Positions 23,495-36,860 of a stretch of DNA of 64,000 nucleotides are shown here, one piece after another. A model generated the notes under the pieces. That model searched no databases. It was not told the DNA's origin and saw only the letters and a list, made by a program, of their open reading frames with translations. The number at the start of each line of letters is the position of its first letter. Position 1 is the stretch's first letter. Where the stretch lies: the NCBI GenBank assembly GCA_015680685.1, contig MNCI01037820.1:1110730-1174729 (forward strand), written 5' to 3'. A program made the position numbers and the translations under genes. This DNA is from Gnetum montanum (taxonomy: Eukaryota; Streptophyta; Gnetopsida; Gnetales; Gnetaceae).

Positions 23495-24719
23495 TAAGGA
23501 AAATTTGAGCCATTTTTTCAAAAATTGGTAATTCCTAGAAGGTATTTTAAGGGTAAGGATGAAAGGAAACTTGAAATTTTTAATGAAAAATTAATCATAT
23601 TAACACCAGAATACTTAAATAATGCTCTTAAGGAACCGTAACCATCATTACAAGCAACAAATATGAACAAAATAGACAATTGTCAAGGGTTATAAGAAGA
23701 TTAACACTTATGGGGTAACTTTTTGAAATTTTTCTAACTTTACAAACACAATAAACTAAGAACTAAATGTAACTAAGGGTATGAGTAAGGTATAGAATTG
23801 TTAATAATATATGAGAATACCTTAGTAATTTTAAATCCTTAATGATTGTAAATGGTTCCAAAGAGAGGATCACAAGGAGGACCCTCACAAGGGGCAAGTA
23901 AATGGCTAAGAGGCCAAGATAAAGGTTGAGCAGGAGGACAAGAACTAGAACATGAGGAGTAGGAAGCCCAATCATTCATTATTCATCAAGAAACTCTTAC
24001 TATGTGACAATCGGCCCAAGGAGAGGCAAAGAAACCATAGGTGCAAGGACAACACCTCACGTTGTCACAAGAATGCCTCCAAGCTATTCAAGAGAAGTCC
24101 ATCCTTACCATAGTCATTGTGGAGATGAACTTTGGCCCATTCATAGAATTTAATCTAGAAGCAGTAAAGACACAACTTAAGGCATCATCATTGTGGCTTA
24201 TCCTATTTGATAGTGGTAAATGGTACCTTGGAGAAACCTATTAGTTTTGGTATAATAAGGAAGAGGGCACCATAGTCAACATTGGAGGAGTCTCTGTCTC
24301 ATACCCAGTCAAGATGATAGCAGAATCTCTGAACATACCAAATGAAGGTGCAAAAATAGCACATTTGTCCACAAGATCAAATGTTTAAACTAGGAAATTA
24401 TGGCTAAAATGGGCATATGGCAAAGAAGATAAGGAATATAGTAAGCTAACTCTGTAGGAGTGAATCTATTTCAAAATTGGCAGCTATCACTTGTTTTTGA
24501 CCAAAGGATTGAATAGGTTGTCCACCTATGTGGGTAGGGGAAGTGTGATCTTAATGGGGAAATACAACACCAATATCACATAACTCTACTTTATGGAAAT
24601 TTAGATGTGGTTTGAAGAAAGGAAGGTAGGAATGCCAACACTTTCATTTGCTTGCCTCATCAAGAAGTTGTACAAGTAAGCTAGAATCCTAGGATACACC
24701 AATGATGTTCCTAGGAGAT
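23495..24719 (+). pseudogene. B unit 1 coding remnant, left half
   Basis: The frame is recovered by comparison with 50,000-51,130. It reads NFGPFIEFNLEAVKTQLKAS, DSGKWYLGETY, TIVNIGGVSVSYPVKMIAES, then LNIPNEGAKIAHLSTRSN, WAYGKEDKEYSKLTL, YFKIGSYHLFLTKGLNRLST and RGSVILMGKYNTNIT. About ten stops, mostly TAG at former Gln or Trp, interrupt it. The GGVSVSYPV...LNIPNEGA pattern recalls the plant transposon-associated domain of Athila-type ORFs and antisense ORFs, but the match is weak. Element C interrupts the frame at 24,724; it resumes at 46,576. Confidence 0.5.
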
Positions 24720-24724
24720 CCTAG
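24720..24724 (+). repeat. Target-site duplication of element C, left copy
   Basis: The sequence cctag immediately before the LTR start. The same 5 bp follow the other LTR at 46,571-46,575. A 5-bp duplication is standard for Ty3/gypsy integrases. Confidence 0.9.
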
Positions 24725-26175
24725 TGAAACACCACAAAATTTTGTATGTTATATTTAATTTTCATCATGTAGCTTTCACCCCATGAAACCTGAGGTAAAA
24801 GTTCATTGTAAATGTAAAGATTGCAATCCATGAGAGGCAATCTCACATATTCCNACATTTACAATGAACTTTTACCTTAGGTTTCATGGGGTGAAAGCTA
24901 NGTATACCCCCCATAAAATCCATCAAATTGCCATTTTTGGCATTCCAAAANTGCTAGAAACACTTGTATGGGGATAAATCTCATCTACCCATACTGTGGA
25001 GGAGTGGATGGTTTTTCCTCACTTGGAAATTCCCCCCCAAATGTGGAAACTACATGCCACTAGTGTAGAAGCCACAAAAGCTAGATTTCAACAATCCATG
25101 CACTCTAACATTGACTAACCACTCCAGTAAGGATGGTAGAAGGTTCAGCATGGAAGGTGTGCCCCTATTACTATTTATAGTAAATGGAATGACCATGTGG
25201 GAAAGGCATTTACTATGTATAGTAACCCTCCAAATTTGGGTATCCATCTCACCTATACGAGGTAGAACTTTGTAGCCAAATTACAGCCAATTTGCAGCCC
25301 TTGTGCAACTTAATTGGAGCCCAATCATAGTCTTTTTATAGCCTCATTCATGGCCTAAAACCTATAAAATCCAACCTCAAACACCATTTACATGTTTTAC
25401 ACTTTTTGAACATTTAGCAATTTTCTTAGGTTCAACAAATTTTTGCATACATACACTTTTGCAGTTCTATAATCTTTAGATTGTTTAGTAAATTTTCACA
25501 ATTAACAATTTGTTCATAGTCCTAAACTTGGGCATTTTCAAGCACTCAAGAGTTCTTGAAAGTTCCCACACTTGCATTCTCTTGAACCCAGTGTGAATAC
25601 CTTATGAATTTATACTCTTTGTTGGAATTTGTAAATTTTCAAGCTCCACACTATACTCTTGGGATTTCCAACTCCCAGCGTAAAGCACTTGGGTAGCTTG
25701 GATTCTTCACACTTCTCAAGCCCCACCATAGCCAATGCTATAGATTTGGAGTAGTAGCATAGGAGGTTTAATAACATAGAGAGTGGTAGGTCATGTAGAT
25801 CGTTGGATTGACTATATCTACTTCAATGGATCCTAAACCCCCATCCAAGTGAACCCCCTTATTGTCCACTTAGGCACAATTTATGCACATTTCTTTAATT
25901 TATTCTTTATTATTTCTGAATAAAGTTTTAAGTTCTAGGTTTTGTGAGCAATATATATATATATTTATTTTATGTGCATTATTCAAATTTTTTATTAGTT
26001 TTTAGCATTCTATTTTTATTATCTTGTTTTGTATTTTTCTAAGTACCTGGGTGATTTGATGGATTGTCTAGGACATCTTGAATCCCATTTTTTGGAGGCC
26101 TTGGGGATTTGGAATTGAGGCTACTACACTAGATCCATCAGTTTCTTCCAGCAATCAATTTTTCCAGTTGCAACA
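24725..26175 (+). repeat. 5' LTR of element C
   Basis: It begins tgaaacacca and ends ttgcaaca. It aligns along its length with 45,022-46,570. A TATA-like ctataaaa lies near 25,360 after a gttt/gcctaaaacc block, and AT-rich R/U5 sequence follows. The first 200 bases are damaged: Ns at 24,854, 24,901 and 24,951 enclose an inverted copy of the LTR start in place of about 150 bp present in the other LTR. Confidence 0.9.
24770..24900. repeat. 46-bp inverted repeat bounded by N, probably an assembly artefact
   Basis: Positions 24,770-24,815 (tagctttcacccc...) recur in reverse complement at 24,855-24,900 with one mismatch. The second arm is flanked exactly by single Ns, and the other LTR of C lacks it. 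Confidence 0.85.
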
Positions 26176-27025
26176 GTTTTCTTGGTGCTAGAAGAAGGAC
26201 TTTCACTTGATTTCTACATCCAATCCTGTGACCATCACTGCCAACATTGTATACCATCCTAAAATTTGCAATTTGTTGCTTCAAAGCCTTTGAATGTTTG
26301 CATCAAAAAACATTACAACCCATCCCCCATACAATCAAAGCCTAGCATGGAATTTGCAAGTATTTGGATTTTCAAGATTTTCACAGTAGTTGTAATGAAT
26401 TTCAAGGTCAACATTGGCATCCCACCAAAACCTTTAAAGAATCAACACTACTCCTTCTCCCTTGTGAGCAAAATTGTAGCATGGAGGTTGCAGGTGGTTG
26501 GGTGATTACTTTTCATAGTGTTTGCTATGATTTTTTGTAGCCAAGGCCAACATTGAAACCTTTCCCCTTCTTTCCCTTTTTGTTACCAATTTTTCCAGTT
26601 GTGAAAGTGGGTGGTGCAACCATTCTAGAAACTATCCAACTTCTAGATGTTAGATTTCCCCTCCAAGATAAGAAAATTAATAGCATGCAAAAACTAGTTT
26701 TAGTGGAAAAACACCAACTTTCTACTTTGGTTTTCAGCCTTCCCCCTGCCAATGTTGGATTAGAAGGTGTGAGATTCCCATCATCTCACCCCCTTCTTTT
26801 TTCCCTTGCCATACCCAGTGTAGAGGTAGTTGGGAGGCTAGTGTGGATGAGGCTTAACACCAACATTTCTAGCTTTCTATTTTTGGTAAACTTCCTAATT
26901 GTAGAAAGTGTTTCATTTTTAGCCATTTTTTCTTCCTTTGATGATTTTTAAATTTTACTTATTGAGATTTACCTCTAGTTTTTACATTTTATAGCCTATT
27001 TTAAGCCATTTTTAACAAAATAACC
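26176..27025 (+). other. Element C 5' leader
   Basis: The sequence cttggtgctagaagaagg lies a few bases inside the LTR and is where a primer-binding site is expected. I cannot assign it to a tRNA. The rest is non-coding; overlapping open frames on both strands at 26,525-26,951 are unlike known proteins. Confidence 0.5.
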
Positions 27026-28960
27026 ATGTCTTCACTAACGAAGGTCCTAGCCAATAAGCCATGAGGGTCTATGACCCTAAAGACCATGCTGTCATTGAAT
27101 ATAGGCAATCTTTGAGGGTTAAGGAGAAAAGTCCTAATTTTAAAGCCATATATTAAGACCAATATAATTTCATTTATGTCAAAATATAGGCTAGCATGCT
27201 GATTTCACATTTCGAAGTAGAGGCCAAAAGGAAGTTCAAACTCATCCACCATAATGGTAAGGAGTACATCCCTTCCCCCTATGACCAAATGCCTCTAATC
27301 GATATCTATGCCAGTATCCTAGCCTAATTGATTGAGATGAAGGAAGAGGATGACAAACATAGCTTTGAGGAATAATAGGAAGAGGAGGATGAATTTAGGG
27401 TAGAATTTAAGCCTAAAAACATCTTGGGGGGGTTGTTCCAACAAGAAACCCCAAAGGCCATCGAGCCTTCACCTCATTCCTTTGTTTTCTCCATGGGCAT
27501 GGTGTTGCCATCTTCCACTCCCTTCTACCCTATGATAGCTAATCCCGCATTGCTCATAGTTATGCATCAAACTCAATCAATGCCATCGACTATGACCTAT
27601 AATCCATAGATGCCATTTGCCACACAACTTCAGTTTGTGCAACCATTGATGATGATTTCACCAACACAAACCCATTAAATGCTCATGTGGATCTCAAGAT
27701 GTAGCCCCAAGAAACTTAGGGGTCACACACACCCTTTATCCCATTTACGCCTCATGTACTAGTAGAAACATCCTTTTCCTTGTTTGGCCCACAAGGTATG
27801 ATCATGACACAACCTCTTACTTACATCCTATAACCCATAGCGAGGCCACAGACCTCACAACACATGTTATAATGATATTTGCAAACCCCATAACCAACAA
27901 GGCCACCACAAGGTCTGGATCAAGCTGTTTAGATGATCCAAGACCTAGAAGAGGAGTTGAAGATGCTTAAAACCTCTACTTCATAAACTATCAAGATTAT
28001 GAACTTCTACCAATATGATTTCATTAGTCCTGTGGTCCCACCCTTGACACTTCCTCCTAGTGTCCTTATTCCCTAGTTTAGCAAATACAACAAAGAAGCT
28101 GATCCTAATGTTGATCCTATAATCTTTAGATTTGAATGATTACTCTTATAGCCATGGCCTCATACCATCATGAGGAATTTCTCTATAACCTTAACTAGGA
28201 AAGGACTTGATTGGTACCATGCACTACCTAGAGGATCCATGTCTTCATTAGAGGACTTGATAGCCTAGTTTGTTAACCTCTTCAAGTACAACTTGAAGCC
28301 TAATACCATGCTTAACTAGCTCATGAAGGTCAAGTAGGGATTCCTAGAGGTAATGTAGAAACTCATTCAATAGTGGAATGAATTGTTGAATGAAATACAA
28401 GAACCTATTGCCGAAGCCAACCTTTTAGCCTTATTCAAAGAATTTGTTAATGACTTGATCAAGTCCAAAATCTACTACCTCAATTTGTGGTTCCTCAGCC
28501 AAGTGTTTTCCCAAACCAAGAATATAGAGGTTGTTGTGGAGGCTAGTCATGATCTAGCCTGTGTAGGATATAAAAATCAACATACACAGAGAGACAAAGA
28601 AAAGAATGAATGAAACAATATGATTATAGCAATTGTGATCAAAGAGACAAAGATCACAGACTAGGGGTTGAGGCAAACCCTCCCAAGGCCTCCACTAATG
28701 ATTGCAATAACTAACCATCAACCTTTGGGGGCCATCACATCGAAAACAACTAGTTTTAACTTTGAAAGGAAGGACAAGTCCAAATATAGTACGCTACTAT
28801 TAAAACCATTAGAACTATTAGACAAACTTTTGAAGAGTGGACACAATCAATATGAACAAATGATTGACATTGCTTGAAAGAAACACAAGTGGCTATGTGA
28901 AATAGCCAAGCATCCTACTTAAGCACCAAAGGATGACCAAAAACTACTTAGGCATTTTAA
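27026..28960 (+). pseudogene. Element C gag remnant
   Basis: The capsid region is clear at 28,080-28,610. It reads FKYNKEADPNVDPIIFRFE, LTRKGLDWYHALPRGSMSSL, then VNLFKYNLKPNTMLN, NELLNEIQEPIAEANLLALF and DLIKSKIYYLNLWFLSQVFS. This matches the usual Ty3/gypsy Gag layout, where a Trp-Tyr/Phe...Leu-Pro-x-Gly-Ser-Ile block is followed by Phe...Tyr-Asn-Leu-Lys-Pro. The N-terminal part (27,050-27,610) includes a Glu-rich segment and a Pro-rich linker. Stops are mostly TAG. Gag would form the particle that packages the RNA. Confidence 0.7.
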
Positions 28961-29980
28961 GCTAGACTGCTTTTTTCATTATCACTAATTACCTGGTCAT
29001 GACATAGACTTTTACCTCATGCTAAAGAATGACCTACAAGGATGATAGATAGGGGGAAGCTAGTCTTAGATGCTTCCAACCCAGTTCAGTCATAAAATTA
29101 GTCGATGAAGGTCTAAAAAGACCCAGTGAATGCTAATGATAGTTCTTATGCTATTTTAGCATTCAACATTAATTATGATCCAAGACCTTCAAGGGAACCA
29201 TTCATGATACGAGTACTCCATTATGATGAAAAGGCTTCTTCAGCTTCCACCAACTCAAGATCCCATTTTGTCATAAGAGTACCATCACAAATACCTTGAA
29301 AGGAACCTTTTGTCATTAGGGTGTCCCAGCCTAACACAACATAATCAATCATAGCCCAAACAACTACATAGTGACCTCTTATGGTGGCTAATACTATTGC
29401 CTATTCCTAACAACCAACGATCAACAATTGAAAAACTTTAGCTAGGTAAAGGAAGAAGCATAAGAAAAAGCTTGGTAGAAAGGGTGACAAATAGATGGAG
29501 GCACAAAACAAAGTGGGTCCATCAAAGTCCACTTCCATTTGGCTATAACCATGACCTCCTTTGCTCAATCCCTTTCAACCAACAAGTCACAAGAAGATGA
29601 AGAAACCCATAACAAGAAGAATGAGAAAAAGTCTCAACAACCATAGCCTAAAGCTGAAGTTCACATTTTGGGGTGCATGGAGGAAGTAAAGCACAACTGG
29701 GGCAACAAGCCCATGGCTAATGATAAAAAATTCCTTAGTGCAATAGACCAAGTTAGGTAAATTTTCAAGTAGAAAACATAACTCTAAGATTGTATGACTT
29801 GATCATGACTTCCATCATACATTGTGAGGTGCTGGTCAAAACGTTGACTTTCATTCTTGTTAGTGAGGACATGCCCACTAATGAGGAATCCATCCATGTA
29901 GTGATGGTTCCTCCCTCACCAAGGGAGGAGAAGTCAACACCCTAATATTTTGTGATAGTGAAATTAAGATTAATCCTCAA
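28961..29980 (+). pseudogene. Element C gag C-terminus and linker to protease
   Basis: Near 28,965-29,045 the frame reads DCFFHYH, a stop, then LPGHDIDFYLMLKNDLQ. This is the Cys-x-Phe-His...Gly-His-Asp-x-x-x-Cys zinc-binding motif found at the gag end of many plant Tat elements, with its last Cys changed. A long Lys/Glu/Pro-rich linker follows and leads into the protease. Confidence 0.55.
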
Positions 29981-30420
29981 AATGACAAAGTAACTAGGGC
30001 TCCTCTATTCATAACCATACATGTAGGGAAGTTTGAAGTAAATTAGATGCATGTTGATGATGGAGCTATAACTAATGTCATCCCATGCACCATTGTTGAG
30101 CACTTAGGCCTGATTGAGCATATATAGCCTATATTAACTATAGCTCTAAAATCCTTCAGTGGATCAAGGGTTGCTATCAAGGGGTCTATCGCCTTAGGCT
30201 TTGTGGAAGGAGAGCAATTCCCCACAACTACCAATTTCTTGGTGGTGGGGGAGATGCTAGGATTCAACCTTATCATGAGAAGATCTTGGTTGGCTCAATT
30301 ATGGGCTATGTCCTCTCCTATCCACCAAGAAATTCAGTTGCCTTATAAGGGAGGTAAAATTATCATTCATGGTGATAACATGATTCAATTGGCTATCAAT
30401 AATGCGAACATAGAGTAGGG
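29981..30420 (+). pseudogene. Element C retropepsin-like protease
   Basis: One of the better preserved parts of C. MHVDDGAITNVIPCTIVEHL at about 30,048 holds the catalytic Asp-Asp/Gly-Gly-Ala motif typical of plant Tat proteases. FSGSRVAIKGSIALGF, TTNFLVVGEMLGFNLIMRRS and WLAQLWAMSSPIHQEIQLPY follow, the last being the flap-to-C-terminus region. Only one stop lies in the core. It would process Gag-Pol. After about 30,650 the sense coding sequence ends and the next 10 kb holds an antisense gene and repeats before RT begins. Confidence 0.8.
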
Positions 30421-30861
30421 GTTTGAAGTAGAGCTTCAAGAAGGAGCTCCCAACCATGAAATTCAACAATCCAAGAAAGCCAATGATGACAATGATAAGC
30501 AATAGGATTCACTATGGGATGAACTCCCTTTTAACATCATTAGTGAAGGGGATGGTGAATATAAGCTTTGTAGAGTAGACCTTACTCATTCCCTAATCTT
30601 GCAAAGATTAGGAGGAATTTGCACAAGTGAAGTTCACCTTAACCTGTTCATCCCATGCCCCTATAACTAGATGCACCAATAACTATGTAGCCTAATTTGT
30701 TATACTTTTTTATGTAGCCTAATTTATTTTACTCTTTATTAGCCTAAGTTTCTACTTTGCATTTTTACTTATTTATTATAGTCTTTTTAATGTTATAAAT
30801 ATCAAAAAGTTCTAAATACTTTAGAACATAATATCACATATATAAGCTTCTTTTTTTCAAC

Positions 30862-31140
30862 ATGATCCACTAAGACCTTAAACTGGCATCATGGCCTACC
30901 ATGGCCTTAAATTAGCAAAGATAGATCCACAACATGGCCTTCCATGGCCTTGAACTAGCAACATTTACCAAAATAATGAAACATGGCCTAACATGGAATA
31001 AAAATAACAAAGTAATCACAATGCAACATGACCCATCATGGCCCTAAAATGGCAAAGATAAATTCACAAATGTGGCCTGCCATGATCTTAAACTGACAAA
31101 ATAATACAACCTGTGCTTACCATGACCTAAAATTGGCAAA
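30862..31140 (+). repeat. Degenerate cctaccatggccttaaactagcaa repeats, module boundary 1
   Basis: About seven variants of a 22- to 40-bp unit with the core tggccttaaactagcaa occur, for example aagaccttaaactggcatc, atggccttaaattagcaaa and atggccttgaactagcaac. The same core recurs at 41,032-41,115 and 44,801-44,890 in C. In reverse complement it occurs at both ends of the pol block of D. Confidence 0.7.
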
Positions 31141-31929
31141 TGTGTCTTTTATGATATTTTTGTCTAGCCTATTATCACATCAAATTAGGTGCTTAATTTT
31201 ATAGACAAAAACATCAACATAACAATTCAAAACATCTATAACCATTTACAACATTTACTACAATAATATATATAGCAAAAAATGAAGCCAAATTTTTAAA
31301 TTTAAATTTAAAGTATCCATAACATACATAGCCATGGCCACATTGTGTGGCAAAAATGTCAAAAAATGATAACAATAATTTATAACACAGTCTTGGCTAA
31401 TAATGACCATCAACATAAAAAAATGAATAGCCAAAAAGGGGTAGAAGGAGGATGCTAAGGGGCATCTAGAAGAGAAAGTGGTGGACCATCTCCACCCTCA
31501 CTACTAGGGCTGCCAATGTCTCTTTATGCCTAAAATACAACACATAGCTAGTTAGTGGCCAATAGTCAAAACCATAACTTAAAACAAAAACTAAAACATA
31601 AAATACATCAAACCTATGGAGATTTTAGCTTCATAACATTTGGGGGTAGATGTGGAAGGCCTTCCTCCAAACAATGAAGGAGCTAGTCCTTCGTCATGTT
31701 AACCTAGTCAACATCTCCAAGATCAATGGGAGAAAAGATGTCAATCCTACTTATAACAATCCAAGTAGGTGGCTCTCAAGTAATAGAACTTGTAGAGGTC
31801 TCACCTACTATAGTGGTAATATGAGGATTAAGGGATTGATCCACCATGAGAGTACTCTCAAAATGTTGATAAGCACTCTCCACTTGGATCTCCTAGATGA
31901 ACAACTCTCTCTTACACTATTCAATTGAC
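31141..31929. other. Spacer downstream of the antisense gene
   Basis: AT-rich sequence, probably the 3' untranslated region of the minus-strand gene. The plus-strand open frame at 31,650-31,928 overlaps the end of that gene on the other strand and shows no recognisable domain. Confidence 0.45.
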
Positions 31930-34900
31930 TCCTCCTTGAGCCACTTAAGTTAGGCCCCACAATCTACCATGTAATGTCACTTGTGGGCCTTTTATTTCTT
32001 ACACCACTCTAGGACCCAAGCACAGTGATCCTTCCAATCCTTAAACCTTCTAGAAGATAAGGTCCATTTGCATATGTTATTTCTTCATCTTCCATAATAC
32101 TACTACTTTGTCTTGAATGGTATGATAGCATTAGGCCCATGTGATCTCCTTGGTTTGAAATTATCCTAAGTTAGCCACTTGGGCTTCCATAAATGCCTTG
32201 TAGTCTTGGAGATCTATAATCTTATTCCCCTACCATTGGATCTTGTCCCTTAAAGCCACAAATTCCTCTCATAGGGATTTGTTGGACCTCTCTAGCTTCC
32301 ATGAAGTTTTTGCACATGACATTACTAGATCAGTAGTAGTCTCATACAACTTCAAGGGTACACTAGATACATCAGAGGGAAGGTTAGGTAAGGAGTCAAT
32401 ATGCATGTCTTTGCTAGGGTCCCACTCCATGGTAGGCACTACGCAAGCATGAAATATAATCATAAACATAATGTATAACCTAAGATAGCCATAACACAAA
32501 CATAACCTATGACATATCCAAACAACTGAAGCATTTAAAACAAAGTCCTTACCTATCTTGGGTGCAAATTGTTGCAACTAGTCGATGATGTCCTGAGCCA
32601 TTTCATGCATGAACTCTACCTTGTTTGGAGTCTCCACCCATGGTTTCAAGAAAATCGTAGGGATAGGGGCTTGCACTGGTGGCTCAAGAACTACTATAAG
32701 TGTAACAATCATCAAATGGTTAGGATGAAAAGAAAAATTAAACCATAAGATATAATGAAAGAATTAAGGCATAGGCATACCTAGCTCCTCTTCCTCTTCC
32801 TCTAGAATGATGATGGGGGATGAACCCAGCACTGCCTCATTGAACAAGGCATCTAGATCATTTATATTTGCAAACCCTTCAACCTCAGGTTGCTTTAGGA
32901 GTGTCTCTTCTACATGCCTTTGTTCTTCCTTTGTGGTAACTTGGGTTGCCATAACTTGACACTTATTTAGAACCATAGCACATAGAAAAGTGATTGGCAT
33001 ATGAAACCATAACATAGCCATAAAATTTAAAACATAAAATAGCAAAATTTAAACAAAGCATACTTATGATTGCCTACTATGATGGATTAAGCTTGAACTA
33101 AAGCTTTTTCAAGGTAGGTTGGTCTAATGCTGATGGTGCTTCCTCCATGGGCCTCTTGAGTTTCTCTTTAGCTATGCCTTTGGCCTTCCTACATTGTCGC
33201 TTGGCCTCCAAGATGCTCACTAGGAATGTGAGAGGCTCCTAATCATCTATGCTATTAGGGAATTCACACCACACATTAAGATCCTTAGTGATAATGCATA
33301 ATGTATCATCCATCCCCTCTTATGGGTTCTAAGCCTTCATTGTTGGATAAATGTGCTTTATCCAAGGCTTAGAAAGTTAGCTTAGGTCTTGGGGAACCCA
33401 TTGTCCATTCCTATACACTAGTAGAAACTCCAAAAACTCTTCAAAAGAATTGCAAAAAATGAAAAATGCATGTGGATTATTGTAGAGGTGTTTACGTGAA
33501 GTGTAAGGATCTCCTCCTAAAGTCCAATAGCCAAAGTAGTTGCCTAGTTGAAGTTGGTGCCATGCATTAGGATATTCTTAAAGGTCCACCCCTACATAAT
33601 GGTAATCATGTTCTTTTATGATAAAAGTTTAGGTAATGCACAAGACCTAAATAAAGGATAGGATTACTTTGCACTAGGGTTTGTAGAGTAATCCATGGAA
33701 ATTTTAGAGTGGTCCATGTTGGCATCAAGCCACTTCAAACATCATCACGATGGTCCAATTCCTTTACCATTCTAATGGGAACTTTTTTCCCATCAATGAG
33801 AATGCCAAACTAGTTGCAAAAGAGACACTCATCAATATCCATGTTAACCTTCACACCCCAGATGATGGTGCTAAAATGACCAACCTTCTCATTGAAGGAG
33901 TCGGTGACATGCAACATCTCCATAGTAGTGATGGAAGGTATAGGTGCCAAAAATACATCAAGTAAACCTGCACACTAAATGTTTGCTTGGATGTATCTAG
34001 GCATCCATTCCCTCAACCACTCCTATGTTGGTATCACCTCACCAAACTTTAGGATGAGGATATCCTTATGCTGTGCTCCTGAAAGTGGGATGGTGAGATC
34101 AGCAAAGGTGGAAGGTCCTACAGGGCAACAACCAAATTCTAGCATTGATAATTAGTCAAAGAAATAGAACATTTGAAGTTTTTATAACCATAAAACATTA
34201 GAAGCTATAACCTTTATGTTTACATTTCTTATTTCTTAGTGCGGTTTGAGTGGAGGTTCTAGTTGCAAAGGTCTGGTTCATGGAGTTAGTGGAATCAATC
34301 CATTAGTTGTGTATCATCCCATAATCCTTGCACTTCTTGTATGCAAGCTTGAACCTTGTAGTGTATACATCAAAGACTCCTTTTAACTATTGATACATAA
34401 CAATTCTAATCTAGGGGCCCTTGTGAATTCATCTAGGGTAGTTTGAGCCACTGGTAAGGTTTGATCGTTAATGAGAAAGCATTGATCATTGACTTAGTAC
34501 CTACAAGAAGTTCATAAAACCAATGGAGTTAGGAAAAATAGCCAATAAAGCCATAAAAAACTATAACAACTATTCTTACCATGGTAGATGATACACAATG
34601 CCAGTCAAGTTTTGGAATAATGTGTGGGCTCTATGTGCCACCATTAGAGTATTGTTAGTATTGTAATGACTATACTCTAGCATCATCTAGATTTTTGCAA
34701 GGTAATGTGGGTTGATGACATATACTAATCCCCTTGATGTCCTAGGAGGTAGATTGTCAGTAATAAAATTTACAATTTGGATGGATGCCTGAGGCAACAA
34801 GGTCTCCACGATAGCCCTAGCTACATCTATAGACAAGTGTGACCATAGCATCACACTAGAGTTTTGTAGAATATAAGCAAGGAATTCTTTTTCCCTAGGA

Positions 34901-36860
34901 TGGAATCACAGTGAAGCCTTTCCTAATGACATGTTAGGGAGTGGGGTGTTGGCCTTGGGGTGGCTAATATAACACAGAATGCCCACCAACTTTACAATGA
35001 TGAGGATGGACTTCAAGTAGACCCTCCATGAAGCAAAGAAAAATCATTATGACCAATCAGAATTTCTTAACAAGTTTGGAAAAAAAACCCTAGTTTGAGG
35101 TGAAATTAGCCTTTGTAAAATGCTCTAAGTTATTTATCTAAATTGTCTTGAGAAATTCTACAAAAAAAGCATTTTTAAACTTTTCATAAGCTTACATTAT
35201 GACCAACTAGAATTACTTAATAAATTTGGAAAAAACACCCTAGCCAGAGGTGAAATTAGCCTCTGTAAAAAGCTCTAAGTTGTTTATCTAAATTGGCAGA
35301 AGAAATTTTTAACAAAAGCATTGTTACAAAATATTACAACCTTTCATAGCCTTCATAGCCAAAAATTTATAGCCAAAATTAGACCTTCGTTTAAACCATG
35401 CATAAGCTCAAATAACAAAGCATTAAAACTTAGAAAAAAAAAGCATATAGCCATAGTAAAAAAGCTTGCTAAAAATAGTAAAAGTTTTTAATTTTCTTAA
35501 AAAATAAAATTAAAACATAAGTTTTACATGTTGACAAGAAAAACTACATATATCGATCAGATCCATCCACAAAGGGGTAAGGTACTATAACCAAGATTCA
35601 CATAGTTTAGCCAAAAAATTCATCAAAAATTTATCCAAGCTCTGATTTCAGTGATTCCACCATGGAAAGAATCAGGAAATCACAAGCTTTACAACCATGA
35701 CCATTACAACTAGAGATACATAATCATTTTTACATGAAACATAGAAAAATCTAGAAAAAAGTTGTATCTATCACCATTAACCCCTTTCTGTGTAGGGTTG
35801 GTAAAAAATTTGCCAAACATTCATTTAAGCTCCAAATGGAGTGATTTCACCACCATTTGAAAGCTTAATTTGAGCCCTACGTATCCATGCTTTACAAAAA
35901 TTTGAAACCCTTATTTTTTATGTAAAAAAAATTACAAATTTGGACAAAAATATAGAAATAGCACAAATCTCCTTTTGACATAGGCTTAATAAAAAATTCA
36001 TTTGAAGTCCAATCAGAGTGATTCCACCTCCCTTTGGAAAGCGGAAGCCAAGGTCTACCCAACCACAACCAAAAAATAACTAAAACCCTTGCCATTTACT
36101 TAAAAAAAATTCATGAATTCACATGGAAATCTAAAAATCACAGAATGATCCTAATTGCATGACCTTAGGAAAACAACCATAGCTTAATTGTTTCAAAGGA
36201 AAATTGAAGAAGAAAATAGCCATTGGAAAGCTTAAACATAGGGATATGAATCCATAACATGAGATTTCAAAAATATGAAGCCATTTTCTTAAAGAAAAAA
36301 AATACACATCATTGCTTGCTTTTTTTCATGTAAAAAGCTAAAAAGCTAAAATCCAACTTAACATAGCCTTAAAGAAATAGCCAGAATAGCCAAAATTACT
36401 CATGCCCATTAAAAAACATACCAAAATAATGGGGTAGCATTTTTCAAGGTTTAATTTTTATAGACACTTTGGCCTAGATTTGAGAAAATGGGCCTACCCA
36501 CAAATGTTTGGAAAAAAGCATAAAAACAACAACTCTAACTTCAAAAATTGAATCTACTAAAGACAAAATAATGAAACAACCATAGATCCACATAAAATTG
36601 GCCAAAATAAGAAGGGGGATTTTATTATAATTTCATTTTACCCCCTTTGTTAATGTAGATCTAGAGAAAAAGGCCATACATGTGCATGAAAAACACAAGA
36701 AAAGCAATAAAAATAGTTAGAAACCAACGAAAAAATGAGTAGAACTACCTACCTTTGAGTGGAAATAGATGAAGTTTGGATGGTGATAGGCTTGGGAATG
36801 ATCATCTACCTTTTGAATCCTCAGATTTTGGCTCTTTCCTCCATGTTGCTTTGGTGTCAT
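31930..36860 (-). pseudogene. Antisense multi-exon accessory gene of element C
   Basis: This minus-strand gene lies between protease and RT of C. Exons, each matched to the gene of element D: 1, 36,860-36,753 (start MTPKQHGGKSQNLRIQKVDD); 2, 35,023-34,580; 3, 34,500 to about 34,222; 4, 34,138 to about 33,076; 5, about 32,985-32,781; 6, 32,690-32,553; 7, 32,438 to about 31,930. The well-defined donors read gtaggt, gtaaga, gtatgc and gtaagg, and acceptors end in tag or ggag. The 3' end of exon 3 and the ends around the exon 4-5 junction are uncertain. Clear matches to D include LLDVFLAPIPSITTMEML in exon 4 and PWVETPNKVEFMHEMAQDII in exon 6. Exon 5 ends in a Glu run. Exon 7 may be coiled-coil. 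Stops and one frame change in exon 3 disable it. Function is unknown; it may belong with the antisense or additional ORFs reported in plant Tat elements. Reading phase is consistent at junctions 5-6 and 6-7. Confidence 0.7.

Noticed and set aside
26525-26951. Overlapping open frames on both strands in the C leader
   Set aside because: No domain, low complexity, in the untranslated leader upstream of gag.
30862-31140. CRISPR-like repeats
   Set aside because: Units are degenerate and spacers vary in length and repeat content; the setting is a plant retroelement.
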